A DNA stretch of 33,946 nt from RGIG9151 sp963635575 (GCA_963635575.1 CAVHFU010000014.1:1-33946), one strand, 5' to 3'. Shown: positions 21,731 through 29,906, numbered from the stretch's first letter. The notes: generated by a model from the letters alone, not told the origin. Made by a program: numbers and translations.

Positions 21731-22953
21731 TACTTTACAAATACCTTTCTGAAATTCTTTTTACCGCGTTTTACAACCAAACCTTCGCCTTTTAATTCAC
21801 CCATTTCAAAAGTTTTCTTGGCATCTACAATTTTTTCGTTATTTACAGTTACTCCACCTTGCTCAACAGCACGTCTGCCCTCGGCTCTTGAAGGAACTAA
21901 TTCACTTTTTTGAAGAATAGATAAAATGTCTATTTTGCCATCATTGAAATCTGCTTCTGTTAATTCTGTTGTAGGCATATTCTCAGCGCTTCCGGCACTG
22001 AATAACGCTCTTGCACTCTCTTGTGCACGCATTGCGTCTTCTTCACTATGGACAAGTTTTGTAAGTTCAAATGCTAAAATTTCTTTTGCACGGTTAAGTT
22101 CTGCTCCTTCCCATTTTTCCATCTCACGAATTTCTTCAATAGGTAAAAATGTGAGCATTTTTAAGCATTTAATAACATCAGCGTCATTAACATTTCTCCA
22201 ATATTGATAAAATTCAAATGGAGAAGTTTTGTTAGGGTCAAGCCATACTGCACCGGATTCTGTTTTTCCCATTTTCTTACCTTCTGAATTTAAAAGCAAA
22301 TTAATTGTCATGGCATATGCATCTTTACCTAATTTGCGGCGAATAAGTTCTGTGCCACCGAGCATATTGCTCCATTGGTCATCTCCGCCAAATTGCATAT
22401 TGCAACCATATTGTTGATATAAAACATAAAAATCATAGCTTTGCATTATCATATAGTTAAATTCAAAGAAAGTGAGTCCTCGCTCCATTCTTTGTTTATA
22501 ACATTCGGCAGCTAACATTCTATTAACACTAAAGTGTGCTCCAACATCTCTTAGCATGTCTACATAATTCAAATCAAGTAGCCAATCGGCATTATTTACA
22601 ACAAGTGCTTTGCCTGCTGAGAAGTCTATAAACTTACTCATTTGTTTCTTAAAACATTCGCAGTTATGTTGTATATCCTCTTTTGTAAGCATTTTTCTCA
22701 TATCTGTTTTGCCGGAAGGATCACCAATCATTCCTGTTCCTCCACCAAGTAATGCGATAGGTTTATTTCCTGCCATTTGCAGCCTTTTCATAAGGCATAA
22801 TGCCATAAAATGTCCAACATGTAAACTGTCTGCGGTAGGGTCAAATCCTATATAAAATGTTGCCTTCCCAGCATTAATAAGTTCTTTGATTTCTTCTTCA
22901 TCAGTAAGTTGTGCAAGTAATCCTCTTTCCTTTAATTCATCAAAAATTGTCAT
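21730..22953 (-). CDS. tyrS: Tyrosyl-tRNA synthetase
   Basis: The 407-aa class I synthetase has FYIGFDPTADSLHVGH with the HIGH-type HVGH at 45-48, GGGTGMIGDPSGK, the tyrosine-binding region YDFYVLYQQYGCNMQFGG, the KMSKS-type KKMGKTESG and a C-terminal S4 domain (VPSRAEGRRAVEQGGVTVN). It charges tRNA-Tyr. AAAGGAGG lies 7 bases before the ATG at 22953. Expression is controlled by the T-box upstream. Confidence 0.97.
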   Translation of the reverse strand: MTIFDELKERGLLAQLTDEEEIKELINAGKATFYIGFDPTADSLHVGHFMALCLMKRLQMAGNKPIALLGGGTGMIGDPSGKTDMRKMLTKEDIQHNCECFKKQMSKFIDFSAGKALVVNNADWLLDLNYVDMLRDVGAHFSVNRMLAAECYKQRMERGLTFFEFNYMIMQSYDFYVLYQQYGCNMQFGGDDQWSNMLGGTELIRRKLGKDAYAMTINLLLNSEGKKMGKTESGAVWLDPNKTSPFEFYQYWRNVNDADVIKCLKMLTFLPIEEIREMEKWEGAELNRAKEILAFELTKLVHSEEDAMRAQESARALFSAGSAENMPTTELTEADFNDGKIDILSILQKSELVPSRAEGRRAVEQGGVTVNNEKIVDAKKTFEMGELKGEGLVVKRGKKNFRKVFVK

Positions 22954-22971
22954 TTTAATTCCTCCTTTAAA

Positions 22972-23233
22972 TACCAAAAACTCGTCCTTATAAAGGACGA
23001 GTTTAATCTCGTGTTACCACCTTAATTCATAAACCATTCACATGATTTACCTCATAAAGTACAGCTTATCGCGATACCTTTGCATTATAACGTATGCCAA
23101 ACGTCGTAGCCTACTATTTCTTTCGGTACGCAGCTCAAAGATGTATTCGTAATTAACATTCTTGCACCTCTCATCAACCGGTAACTTTCTGTAATAAGTT
23201 TAATTACTACTTCTTCTCATCATCGCTCTTAAC
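22972..23233 (-). promoter_or_regulatory. T-box riboswitch (tyrosine) of tyrS
   Basis: The leader, read on the minus strand, has the T-box core AAGGTGGTAACACG (about 23009-23022; UGGU pairs with the tRNA end ACCA), a stem I with the AG-bulge/distal loop region and a specifier loop with GAATACATC, where UAC (23143-23145) is a tyrosine codon. It ends with the terminator CTCGTCCTT/AAGGACGAG (22981-23001) and TTTTT. Uncharged tRNA-Tyr should stabilise the antiterminator and allow tyrS-DUF1294 transcription. It fills most of the gene-free stretch 22954-23415. Confidence 0.93.
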
Positions 23234-23239
23234 GTATTC

Positions 23240-23268
23240 ATCATAGCCTATTTTACAACATTTGTCAA
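23240..23268 (-). promoter_or_regulatory. Promoter of the tyrS T-box transcript
   Basis: On the minus strand TTGACA (23263-23268) and TATGAT (23240-23245) are 17 bp apart, placing the RNA start near 23233. Confidence 0.85.
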
Positions 23269-23307
23269 CAATTATTTTCTCAACAAGTTGAAAATGCTTG
23301 TTTTTCG

Positions 23308-23336
23308 TTGACTTATCCTGTTTTCGAAGGTATAAT
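23308..23336 (+). promoter_or_regulatory. Promoter of the acetyltransferase-like gene
   Basis: TTGACT (23308-23313) and a perfect TATAAT (23331-23336) are 17 bp apart. The RNA would start near 23342 with a leader of about 74 bases containing the hairpin GCAAC-TTTATT-GTTGC. Confidence 0.88.
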
Positions 23337-23415
23337 ATGAGTGTTATTCCTATTTTTCTTATTTGCAACTTTATTGTTGCGAAAAAATGACATTAAAATT
23401 GTGGAGGTGTCATAT

Positions 23416-24321
23416 ATGTGTACGTTTGTTGAAATCACTACTAAAAACATGCAACAATACCTCGATAAAATCTTAGCCTTGCAAGATGTTGTGTGTCAAA
23501 ATCTAAAAACTCTAGGCAAAGAAGATTGGTTCTTTAGTAGTTCAAAAGAGGAAATCGTAGAACACATAAACTCAGAAGAAAGTATTGTATCCCTAATAGA
23601 AACTGACTCTAACATTGCTTCGGTATGTTTCCTTACCTTCAACCATTCTACGTATAACGACTTGACTTTCTATATTAGAAATTCTGCTATCTACCGCGAA
23701 TCAGTACTTTCAACTTATAACATGATTACCCTAATATCAACGTACATTTCAAATGTCAAAACGTATTGCAGTCTAAAAGAAGATGGTATTTTAAATAGTG
23801 ACTTACTTAGAAAAGCTTTTGAGAGATCGGATTCCAATGACTTTTTCGAAGACGATCCGTTGCGAAAAGAATTGGCAAATATTCTCGTTAGTCATGACAT
23901 ACTGACAGATTTTGGATATCCTTGGCTTGTTTCAGCTGATTTACCAATGTATTTCTCTGATGACGCAAAAGTCATTTCGGCTGAATATGACAAGTTCATC
24001 TCTCTTTTTAATTACAAGTATACCTATTCTATTGATAAACTTCCAGCTTTTGCCGTAAATTTGACTGATAGTTGTGTCGGACGACTTGATACATACTTTG
24101 CAAACCCGATGTTTCAAAATCAAGGATTTACAACCACATTGGTTAATCAGACTGTTAATTTAGCATTAAAGCGGAAAAATGATATTAAAACTATCACTTC
24201 CACTTGCCATCCTGACAATCATACCTCACAACACATATTAGAGGGTATGGAATTTAAAAAATTCTTCACTGTTGAAAGGCATAAAGACGTCTTAAGAGAC
24301 GTTATGTTTAAATTAATCTAA
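23416..24321 (+). CDS. GNAT-like acetyltransferase of unknown substrate
   Basis: The 301-aa protein ends with a GNAT-like domain: RLDTYFANPMFQNQGFTTTL (the Q-x-x-G/F acetyl-CoA loop), then NLALKRKNDIKTITSTCHPD and NHTSQHILEGMEFKKFF. The N-terminal two thirds have no domain I recognise; an N-terminal GNAT-like half is possible (tandem folds), as in IVSLIETDSNIASVCFLTF. The ATG at 23416 has GGAGGTG 6 bases upstream; the open frame extends 25 codons further but that part lies at the transcription start. It stands alone on the plus strand with its own promoter and terminator. Confidence 0.7.
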   Translation: MCTFVEITTKNMQQYLDKILALQDVVCQNLKTLGKEDWFFSSSKEEIVEHINSEESIVSLIETDSNIASVCFLTFNHSTYNDLTFYIRNSAIYRESVLSTYNMITLISTYISNVKTYCSLKEDGILNSDLLRKAFERSDSNDFFEDDPLRKELANILVSHDILTDFGYPWLVSADLPMYFSDDAKVISAEYDKFISLFNYKYTYSIDKLPAFAVNLTDSCVGRLDTYFANPMFQNQGFTTTLVNQTVNLALKRKNDIKTITSTCHPDNHTSQHILEGMEFKKFFTVERHKDVLRDVMFKLI

Positions 24322-24323
24322 CC

Positions 24324-24350
24324 AAAAGCACCCTCACGGGTGCTTTTTTA
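24324..24350 (+). terminator. Bidirectional terminator after the acetyltransferase-like gene
   Basis: AAAAGCACCC-TCAC-GGGTGCTTTT has a 10-bp stem and tetraloop with a T-run. It also lies just after the convergent gene at 24348, whose last codons overlap the tail of the stem region. Confidence 0.9.
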
Positions 24351-24680
24351 ACCTATTTTAAATACTGCCTGAACCTGATTATTTATAGCTAAAAAGATTT
24401 TATTTGCTGTATCTCCTTTTAACGTTATATTTCGTTCATGCATTACTTTTTCGTTCCCAAGTAAAATTTCATCATTATCGATTTTACCTAAAACTCCAAA
24501 ATCATGAAACTCCTTAATTTTCTTAACATTTGCCACTTCAATTCTATCATCTAATTTTGAAATCGCATTAGAAATAGGATTTTTTACTGTTGAAGCAATC
24601 CCTTTAGCATAAGACATTACTTTTACAGTCTTTTCAAGTCCAACAAAATCTACAAACAAAATTCTAACGTCTTCTGTCAT
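24348..24680 (-). CDS. Stand-alone P-type ATPase nucleotide-binding (N) domain-like protein
   Basis: The 110-aa protein matches the N domain of heavy-metal P1B ATPases: KNPISNAISK (cf. SEHPLAxAI), FHDFGVLGKIDNDEILLGNE (cf. GxGVxGxVxG...VxxGN), KVMHERNI and FLAINNQVQAVFKIG. It begins where the phosphorylation motif should be: ILFVDFVGLEK keeps the Asp and Gly of DKTGTLT but lacks Lys-Thr. It ends before the hinge DTLR. It has no membrane part, so it cannot transport. GGAGG lies 10 bases before the ATG. It may be a domain remnant or a repurposed nucleotide-binding protein. It lies 57 bases downstream of ffh. Confidence 0.65.
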   Translation of the reverse strand: MTEDVRILFVDFVGLEKTVKVMSYAKGIASTVKNPISNAISKLDDRIEVANVKKIKEFHDFGVLGKIDNDEILLGNEKVMHERNITLKGDTANKIFLAINNQVQAVFKIG

Positions 24681-24736
24681 ACATCCAAAACCTCCATTTT
24701 CTCGCCTATCAGTTAATTTAATTCTTACGCATATCC

Positions 24737-26047
24737 CTAAAAAGGAAATCCCCTTTTGTTATTTTTAAACTTTTTCATCATTTTTTTCATTTCTTCGAAT
24801 TGCTTCAATAATCTATTAACATCTTGAACTTGCATTCCAGAACCAGCCGCAATTCTCTTTTTGCGACTTGCGTTTACAATTTCAGGCTTTTCTCTTTCTT
24901 TTGGAGTCATGGACAAAATAATTGCTTCAACTCTAGCCACTTGCCTATCATCAATTTGAATATCTTTAAGCTGTGCACCCATTCCCGGTATCATGCCAAG
25001 CAATTGGCTTATCGGTCCCATTTTCTTAATTTGTTGCATTTGGCTTAAGAAATCCTCTAATGTAAAAGTTGCCTCACGCAATTTCTTTTCCAGTTTTAGT
25101 GCTTCCTCTTCTTCAAAGTTTTCTTGTGCTTTTTCAATTAGAGAAAGAACATCTCCCATTCCTAAAATTCTAGATGCCATTCTATCAGGATAAAAAGGTT
25201 CTAAATCACTTAATTTTTCTCCAACACTCGCAAATTTTATAGGCTTACCGGTTACCGCTTTAGCAGATAACGCAGCACCACCTCTAGTGTCACCATCTAG
25301 TTTACTCATAACAATTCCACTAATTTCAAGTCTTTCGTTAAAAGCTGTCGCAACATTTAATGCGTCTTGACCTGTCATTGCATCAATAACAAGTAAAATC
25401 TCGGTTGGATTAATTGCATTTTTTAAATTTGTAACTTCGTTCATAAGCTCCTCATCAACATGCAATCTTCCGGCCGTATCTACAATAACAACATCATTTC
25501 CTTTTTGCTTCGCTAATTTTATTCCTTCTGTAGCAATTTTAACAACATCTTTAGTTTCACGCATAGCAAAAACGGATATATCCAGTTGTTTTCCCAATAC
25601 CTCTAATTGGTCAATTGCGGCAGGTCTATATACATCACACGCAACTAAAAGTGGTTTTTTTCCATTTTTTCTAACAAAATTAGCTATTTTTCCACTTGCG
25701 GTAGTTTTACCTGATCCTTGTAATCCGGCCATTAAAATGACTGTTATGCCATTCGGATTAAAATTAAGTTTACTTGGCTCTTTTCCTAGTAACTCGATTA
25801 ATTCCTCATTAACGATTTTTACAATTTGTTGGCCAGGTGTAAGGCTTTTTAATACATCTTGCCCCATAGCCTTTTCAGAAATTTTTGCAATAAAATCCTT
25901 AACGACTTTAAAGTTAACATCTGCCTCAAGTAAAGCAAGTTTTAACTCACGCGAAATTGCCTTAACATCTTCCTCTGTAACTCGTGATTTACCACGTATT
26001 TTTTTCATTATTCCTTGTATCTTTTCTGAAAAACCTTCAAATACCAT
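24737..26047 (-). CDS. ffh: Signal recognition particle protein Ffh
   Basis: The 436-aa protein has the NG domain: GLQGSGKTT (108-116), DTAGRLHVDE and SKLDGDTRGGAALS, and a C-terminal M domain with SQLLGMIPGM and a helical tail. With 4.5S/scRNA it targets proteins to the membrane. The partner SRP RNA is not seen here. The tail KMMKKFKNNKRGFPF is shorter than some. It follows ylxM by 34 bases, the usual ylxM-ffh order, which may be co-transcribed. Confidence 0.97.
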   Translation of the reverse strand: MVFEGFSEKIQGIMKKIRGKSRVTEEDVKAISRELKLALLEADVNFKVVKDFIAKISEKAMGQDVLKSLTPGQQIVKIVNEELIELLGKEPSKLNFNPNGITVILMAGLQGSGKTTASGKIANFVRKNGKKPLLVACDVYRPAAIDQLEVLGKQLDISVFAMRETKDVVKIATEGIKLAKQKGNDVVIVDTAGRLHVDEELMNEVTNLKNAINPTEILLVIDAMTGQDALNVATAFNERLEISGIVMSKLDGDTRGGAALSAKAVTGKPIKFASVGEKLSDLEPFYPDRMASRILGMGDVLSLIEKAQENFEEEEALKLEKKLREATFTLEDFLSQMQQIKKMGPISQLLGMIPGMGAQLKDIQIDDRQVARVEAIILSMTPKEREKPEIVNASRKKRIAAGSGMQVQDVNRLLKQFEEMKKMMKKFKNNKRGFPF

Positions 26048-26081
26048 AATTATATATCCTCACAATTCTAAAATATGTAAT

Positions 26082-26321
26082 CTACTTTTCATTTTTAAAT
26101 TGTTGCTCCATAAGTTTTAATTTTGATTCTGTATCATATAAAACTTTTTCCGAACGCTTTAAACTGTCTGATACGCCTTGTTTGCTTATATTAAGTTCTT
26201 CCGCAATTTCAGATAATGACAAATTATCTTCATAATATAAATTCATAATCTCTCTTTGACGTTCAGTTAACATATTACCATAAAAATCGAGTAATAATGC
26301 AATTTCCACATTTTTATCCAT
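26082..26321 (-). CDS. ylxM: YlxM family DNA-binding protein
   Basis: The 79-aa protein has the UPF0122 helix-turn-helix: LLDFYGNMLTERQREIMNLY, then EDNLSLSEIAEELNISKQGV and SDSLKRSEKVLYD. YlxM is a small regulator-like protein next to ffh in most Firmicutes; its role is not defined. It is shorter than Bacillus YlxM (about 110 aa), lacking the C-terminal tail. The ATG at 26321 has GAGGTGG about 6 bases upstream; a longer frame from 26342 lacks a site. Confidence 0.9.
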   Translation of the reverse strand: MDKNVEIALLLDFYGNMLTERQREIMNLYYEDNLSLSEIAEELNISKQGVSDSLKRSEKVLYDTESKLKLMEQQFKNEK

Positions 26322-26354
26322 AAAAGTCCACCTCAAACTCATATATAGATGTAG

Positions 26355-26382
26355 TTTATACCATAACTTTTAAGTTTGTCAA
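26355..26382 (-). promoter_or_regulatory. Promoter of ylxM-ffh
   Basis: On the minus strand TTGACA (26377-26382) and TATAAA (26355-26360) are 16 bp apart, about 25 bases upstream of ylxM. Confidence 0.75.
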
Positions 26383-26391
26383 ATAAACGCA

Positions 26392-26880
26392 TTATATCAA
26401 TTCACTAACGCCGTTTTTTAATTTAGACAATTCACTGTTTGTATATCTTGTATCATTTGTAACTTCCTTATTTACCCAACTCGGCACATTAAAAGAATTA
26501 GCATCTTCTACACTATCAAACTCAACCTCAAGACAAGCAAGTCCCTCTAAATTTCCCTTAAAAATATCTAATTCAAATTTCTTATTGTTTTCAAAAGTAA
26601 TGTATCTATTCTTACTTATCTTATTTACATCTTTTCTACCTATTAACTTAGAATAAGCTTCTTTAGAAATCTTAAATTCTATCTCATTTCTTATTAAACT
26701 ATTATCTGTATTGGACTTAAAAGTCATATAATACTCAGAATTAGAAATAGCTCTTATTCTAACGGCAGGATTATGTAAAATATATCCCTGCTCAATTTCC
26801 CTCTTTTCAAGAGTTAGCAAATCATACGGAATTTTATTAACATCTATCAAAAATTTTCTCTCAATCTCCAAATTCTTCAT
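26392..26880 (-). CDS. CYTH domain protein (inorganic triphosphatase-like)
   Basis: The 162-aa protein starts KNLEIERKFLID, the ExExK signature of the CYTH (triphosphate tunnel) fold, followed by EQGYILHNPAVRIRAI with paired basic residues, YYMTFKS, EIEFKISKEAY, KFELDIFKGNLEGLACLEVE and FDSVEDANSF. Bacterial CYTH proteins of this size often hydrolyse inorganic tripolyphosphate, but adenylate or thiamine triphosphate activities exist. It is 16 bases downstream of rodA and is the last gene of that operon. Confidence 0.85.
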   Translation of the reverse strand: MKNLEIERKFLIDVNKIPYDLLTLEKREIEQGYILHNPAVRIRAISNSEYYMTFKSNTDNSLIRNEIEFKISKEAYSKLIGRKDVNKISKNRYITFENNKKFELDIFKGNLEGLACLEVEFDSVEDANSFNVPSWVNKEVTNDTRYTNSELSKLKNGVSELI

Positions 26881-26896
26881 AAATCATCTCTCCCAA

Positions 26897-28021
26897 TTAA
26901 AATTTTAATCCGGTTTTTCTAATTGAAACTCCTAAAATAATACCAATAGCTGCCATATTAGTAAGCATTGCACTTCCTCCATAGCTAACAAACGGTAAAG
27001 GAATACCCGTTACAGGGACTAATCCCATGGTCATTCCTACATTTATAAAAATATGGAATGCAAACATAGTAGAAAGTCCAACAACAATAAGCCTTCCTTC
27101 CTCGTCTCTAGCATCCTTTGCCACAGAATAACAATTCATTACTAAGGCAAGCAAAAGAATAATTAGCAAAGTCGCCACAATAAACCCCATTTCTTCGGCA
27201 ATTGCCGCGAAAATAAAGTCAGTAGTTTGTGCAAACAAGTAGCCTAATTGTGTCTGAGTTCCGCTATATAATCCCATTCCTGAAATCTGACCCGCTCCGA
27301 CTGCAAGTTTTGACTGAAGTACATGATAACCTGCCCCAGTAGGATCCAGAGCAGGGTCTAAAAATACCTTTATACGGTTTTTTTGAACGTTTGAAAGTAG
27401 GCAAAAATATACTAACGGTACAGCCACTACAAGCGTCAAAATTCCATATCCGATATACTTATAATCAATTCCCCAAACAAAAACCATAGCTAAAACAGCC
27501 GCCACAAAAACCATACCCGTTCCGAAATCCGGCTGCTTTAAAATTAAAAGTATTGGCACACCCAAAATTACTCCTATTCCTATTATTCTAAGTAAATATT
27601 CCTTTGTACTGTAACTTCTCTTTTTAAGTGATGTAAGTAACTTAGCAGTAGCCAAAATAAGAACAATCTTAGAAATTTCAGACGGTTGAAACGCTATTCG
27701 TCCATTAAAAAATTGGAACCAACTTCGTGCATTACCTTTAGGTTCTGTAAATAATACAAGTACCAACATAATCAAGCATATTCCATAAAGTATGTACCAG
27801 TATTTTAAATACAGTTCATAATCTATACTCATAACAGCAATTAAGGCAATCGCCCCTATGACAATAGCTATCGATTGTTTCTTAACATTTGAGAAGTTAG
27901 GATCAGAAGAATGAGAAGCACTTGCTAAGCCTACCATTCCTATAATAAGAATAGCTATTATAATTGCAATAATTCTAAATTCTCTGTTTTTTATTATTTT
28001 CCAAACTTTCATCATCATCAC
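26897..28021 (-). CDS. rodA: Rod shape-determining protein RodA (SEDS glycosyltransferase)
   Basis: The 374-aa protein has about ten membrane helices and SEDS motifs: ARSWFQFFNGRIAFQPSEIS, KIVLILATAKLL, a catalytic-region QPDFGTGMVF, and the C-terminal VPVTGIPLPFVSYGGSAML. It polymerises glycan strands for cell elongation with a class B PBP (motif written in parts). FtsW and SpoVE are relatives; placement next to minDE favours RodA. Four Met codons cluster at the start (ATG repeats) and the ribosome-binding site is weak (AGGTG), so the exact start is uncertain by a few residues. Confidence 0.9.
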   Translation of the reverse strand: MMMMKVWKIIKNREFRIIAIIIAILIIGMVGLASASHSSDPNFSNVKKQSIAIVIGAIALIAVMSIDYELYLKYWYILYGICLIMLVLVLFTEPKGNARSWFQFFNGRIAFQPSEISKIVLILATAKLLTSLKKRSYSTKEYLLRIIGIGVILGVPILLILKQPDFGTGMVFVAAVLAMVFVWGIDYKYIGYGILTLVVAVPLVYFCLLSNVQKNRIKVFLDPALDPTGAGYHVLQSKLAVGAGQISGMGLYSGTQTQLGYLFAQTTDFIFAAIAEEMGFIVATLLIILLLALVMNCYSVAKDARDEEGRLIVVGLSTMFAFHIFINVGMTMGLVPVTGIPLPFVSYGGSAMLTNMAAIGIILGVSIRKTGLKF

Positions 28022-28028
28022 CTATACC

Positions 28029-28060
28029 AAAAAAGGGCGATGACTGACATCGTCCTTTTA
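28029..28060 (-). terminator. Attenuator-like stem between minE and rodA
   Basis: The stem 28031-28042/28048-28059 (AAAAGGGCGATG and CATCGTCCTTTT, loop ACTGA) is perfect with one G-U on the plus strand but has one A-C mismatch on the minus strand, where a six-T run follows it. It may only partly stop transcription before rodA. Confidence 0.6.
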
Positions 28061-28063
28061 ATT

Positions 28064-28456
28064 TTACTTTTTTATCGACTTCTTAGTAGTTTTTTTAGGC
28101 TTTACATCAGGTGCAACATTATTAGATTTCTCGACTTTCTCTTCAATTTTTTCCTTCTCGATATTGATCTTTTCAGCATCTGACGACTTAACATTTAAAA
28201 TTGGAATATTTGCAACCAAAGCAGGAACAATTCTGTCACCGGCATCGCTCTTTGTTTTAGTAAGTTGAATATCCAGAGAATCTTCATCTATCTCCATATA
28301 CTGCTTTATTACTTTTATGATTTCACCTTTAACCATTTCAAGAAATTGTGGTGAAACATTTGCTTTATCATGAATTAACACAAGCTTCAATCTTTCCTTA
28401 GCTAAGTTTTTAGAATTTTCTTCCTTTTTGAATAGCTTTAAGATATTGTCAAACAC
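28064..28456 (-). CDS. minE: Cell division topological factor MinE with extended charged tail
   Basis: The first 90 residues follow MinE: AKERLKLVLIHDKANVSPQF (the MinD-binding helix region), then GEIIKVIKQYMEIDEDSLDI and a hydrophobic strand ALVANIPI. MinE stimulates MinD ATPase and restricts Min activity at the cell centre. At 130 aa it is about 40 longer than usual, with a tail of alternating Lys and Glu ending KPKKTTKKSIKK. It lies 39 bases after minD. minC is not in the window. Confidence 0.88.
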   Translation of the reverse strand: MFDNILKLFKKEENSKNLAKERLKLVLIHDKANVSPQFLEMVKGEIIKVIKQYMEIDEDSLDIQLTKTKSDAGDRIVPALVANIPILNVKSSDAEKINIEKEKIEEKVEKSNNVAPDVKPKKTTKKSIKK

Positions 28457-28495
28457 AATTTACCTCTCCCTTCAATATAGTCAACACAGACTATA

Positions 28496-29290
28496 TTATT
28501 TTTTTTTCATTAGTAAACTTTTTATCTTGTCCATAAAACCATGTTTTTTCCAGTCTTCGAAAGGAACATCCTCACCCATAATTCTTCTTACGATATTTCT
28601 GTATGAACTTCCCGCAAGAGACTTATTATCTGTCACAGCTGGTTCACCCTTATTCGTAGCCACAATGATGCTTTGGTCATCAGGAACAACACCTATTAAA
28701 TCAATCGCCAATATTTCAAGAACATCCTCTGTGCTCATCATATCGCCACGTTTTACCATATCTTCTCTAACACGGTTTAACAATAATCGAGGTTCTCTTA
28801 TTTCATTAGCTTCTAATAAACCTATTATCCTATCTGCATCTCTTACTGCTGAAACCTCAGGAGTAGTAACAACTATCGCCCTATCCGCACCGGAAATGGC
28901 GTTTTTAAAGCCTTGTTCAATACCAGCAGGACAGTCAACGATTATGTAATCAAAATCCTTCTTCAATTCTTTGCAAAGTTTTTTCATTTGGTCCGGTTTT
29001 ACAGCATTTTTATCCTTTGTTTGTGCTGCTGGGAGCAAATATAAGCCTTCATAACGTTTATCTTTAATTAATGCTTGTTTAATCTTGCAATTTCCTTCCA
29101 CAACATCAACCAAATCGTAAACTATTCTATTTTCTAATCCCATTACAACATCAAGATTTCTAAGTCCTATGTCCGTATCAAGTAAAGCAACCTTCTTGCC
29201 TTGCAATGCTAGTCCGGTTCCTATATTAGCAGTAGATGTAGTCTTACCGACTCCACCCTTGCCAGATGTAATAACAATTACCTCTCCCAT
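28496..29290 (-). CDS. minD: Septum site-determining ATPase MinD
   Basis: The 264-aa protein has the deviant Walker A SGKGGVGKTTSTANIG (9-24), LLDTDIGLRNLDVVMGL, IIVDCPAGIE and a C-terminal amphipathic basic helix FMDKIKSLLMKKK that binds the membrane. With MinE (and MinC) it positions the division septum. GGAGG lies 8 bases before the ATG. It is the first gene of minD-minE-rodA-CYTH. The usual upstream neighbour minC is missing; an orphan plus-strand gene is there. Confidence 0.96.
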   Translation of the reverse strand: MGEVIVITSGKGGVGKTTSTANIGTGLALQGKKVALLDTDIGLRNLDVVMGLENRIVYDLVDVVEGNCKIKQALIKDKRYEGLYLLPAAQTKDKNAVKPDQMKKLCKELKKDFDYIIVDCPAGIEQGFKNAISGADRAIVVTTPEVSAVRDADRIIGLLEANEIREPRLLLNRVREDMVKRGDMMSTEDVLEILAIDLIGVVPDDQSIIVATNKGEPAVTDNKSLAGSSYRNIVRRIMGEDVPFEDWKKHGFMDKIKSLLMKKK

Positions 29291-29345
29291 GTGCTAACCT
29301 CCTAATTTATTTAAAGCAAAAGTTATATTTTCTTTCAACGTAACT

Positions 29346-29374
29346 ACTATATAATTTTATCTTCAAAATGTCAA
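29346..29374 (-). promoter_or_regulatory. Promoter of minD-minE-rodA
   Basis: On the minus strand TTGACA (29369-29374) and TATAGT (29346-29351) are 17 bp apart, with a leader of about 50 bases. It is back-to-back with the promoter at 29401. Confidence 0.8.
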
Positions 29375-29400
29375 TTAGATATTCGAATGTTAAAAAAATA

Positions 29401-29429
29401 TTTACATTTACGTAATTAAGTGATATAAT
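29401..29429 (+). promoter_or_regulatory. Promoter of the orphan gene at 29519
   Basis: TTTACA (29401-29406) and a perfect TATAAT (29424-29429) are 17 bp apart. The leader of about 85 bases holds hairpins TTCAC-GCAAA-GTGAA (29456-29470) and AACTAC-TAAATT-GTAGTT (29479-29496). Confidence 0.85.
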
Positions 29430-29518
29430 CACATCGTATTCAGGATAAACCATTATTCACGCAAAGTGAAGTCGTGTAAACTACTAAATTGTAGTTAAAA
29501 TAAGAAAGGAGTTCGTAT

Positions 29519-29866
29519 ATGAACCATCAGTTTATCCACCAGACCTTAGTAACTCTCACCACTCTTGAAAAAGCCTCATACTCGCGAGAAGAAGTAATGG
29601 AAATTATGTTTTTCTCGGCACTACTCGATGAATTTGACAAACTGGTAGAAAAAGAAACGGATATCCTTCGCATTCAAATCGATCCATTCGACGAAATGGG
29701 CTATAAGATTTGCAAAAGCAATTCGCCAAAAGCACTTAGTTATGCATTCTTCCCTAAATTCATAGATGATTGGCAAAAAGCATCCACAAATATCGAAAAA
29801 ATTTTGGAAAAGATTGCTTCAAAAAAAGAAAACGGCTTATATATAGTAGCCGTTACAGATGAATAA
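29519..29866 (+). CDS. Orphan small protein of unknown function
   Basis: The 115-aa protein is mixed alpha/beta with no signal peptide or membrane helix. Notable parts are LTTLEKASYSREEVMEIMFF, DILRIQIDPFDEMGYKI and a helical KASTNIEKILEKIASKKENG, ending in VAVTDE. I do not recognise a family. AAGGAG lies 7 bases before the ATG at 29521 (annotated from 29519 in the window count; the codon is the first ATG after that site). It has its own promoter, a hairpin-bearing leader and a strong terminator, and sits between minD and metK, both on the other strand. Confidence 0.75.
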   Translation: MNHQFIHQTLVTLTTLEKASYSREEVMEIMFFSALLDEFDKLVEKETDILRIQIDPFDEMGYKICKSNSPKALSYAFFPKFIDDWQKASTNIEKILEKIASKKENGLYIVAVTDE

Positions 29867-29874
29867 ACTAAAGC

Positions 29875-29906
29875 ACCACCGTCCGTAATGGATGGTGGTA
29901 TTTTTT
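29875..29906 (+). terminator. Terminator of the orphan gene at 29519
   Basis: ACCACCGTCC (29875-29884) pairs with GGATGGTGGT (29890-29899), one G-U, loop GTAAT, followed by a T-run. The stem is perfect only on the plus strand; the convergent metK mRNA would have a C-A mismatch. Confidence 0.85.
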
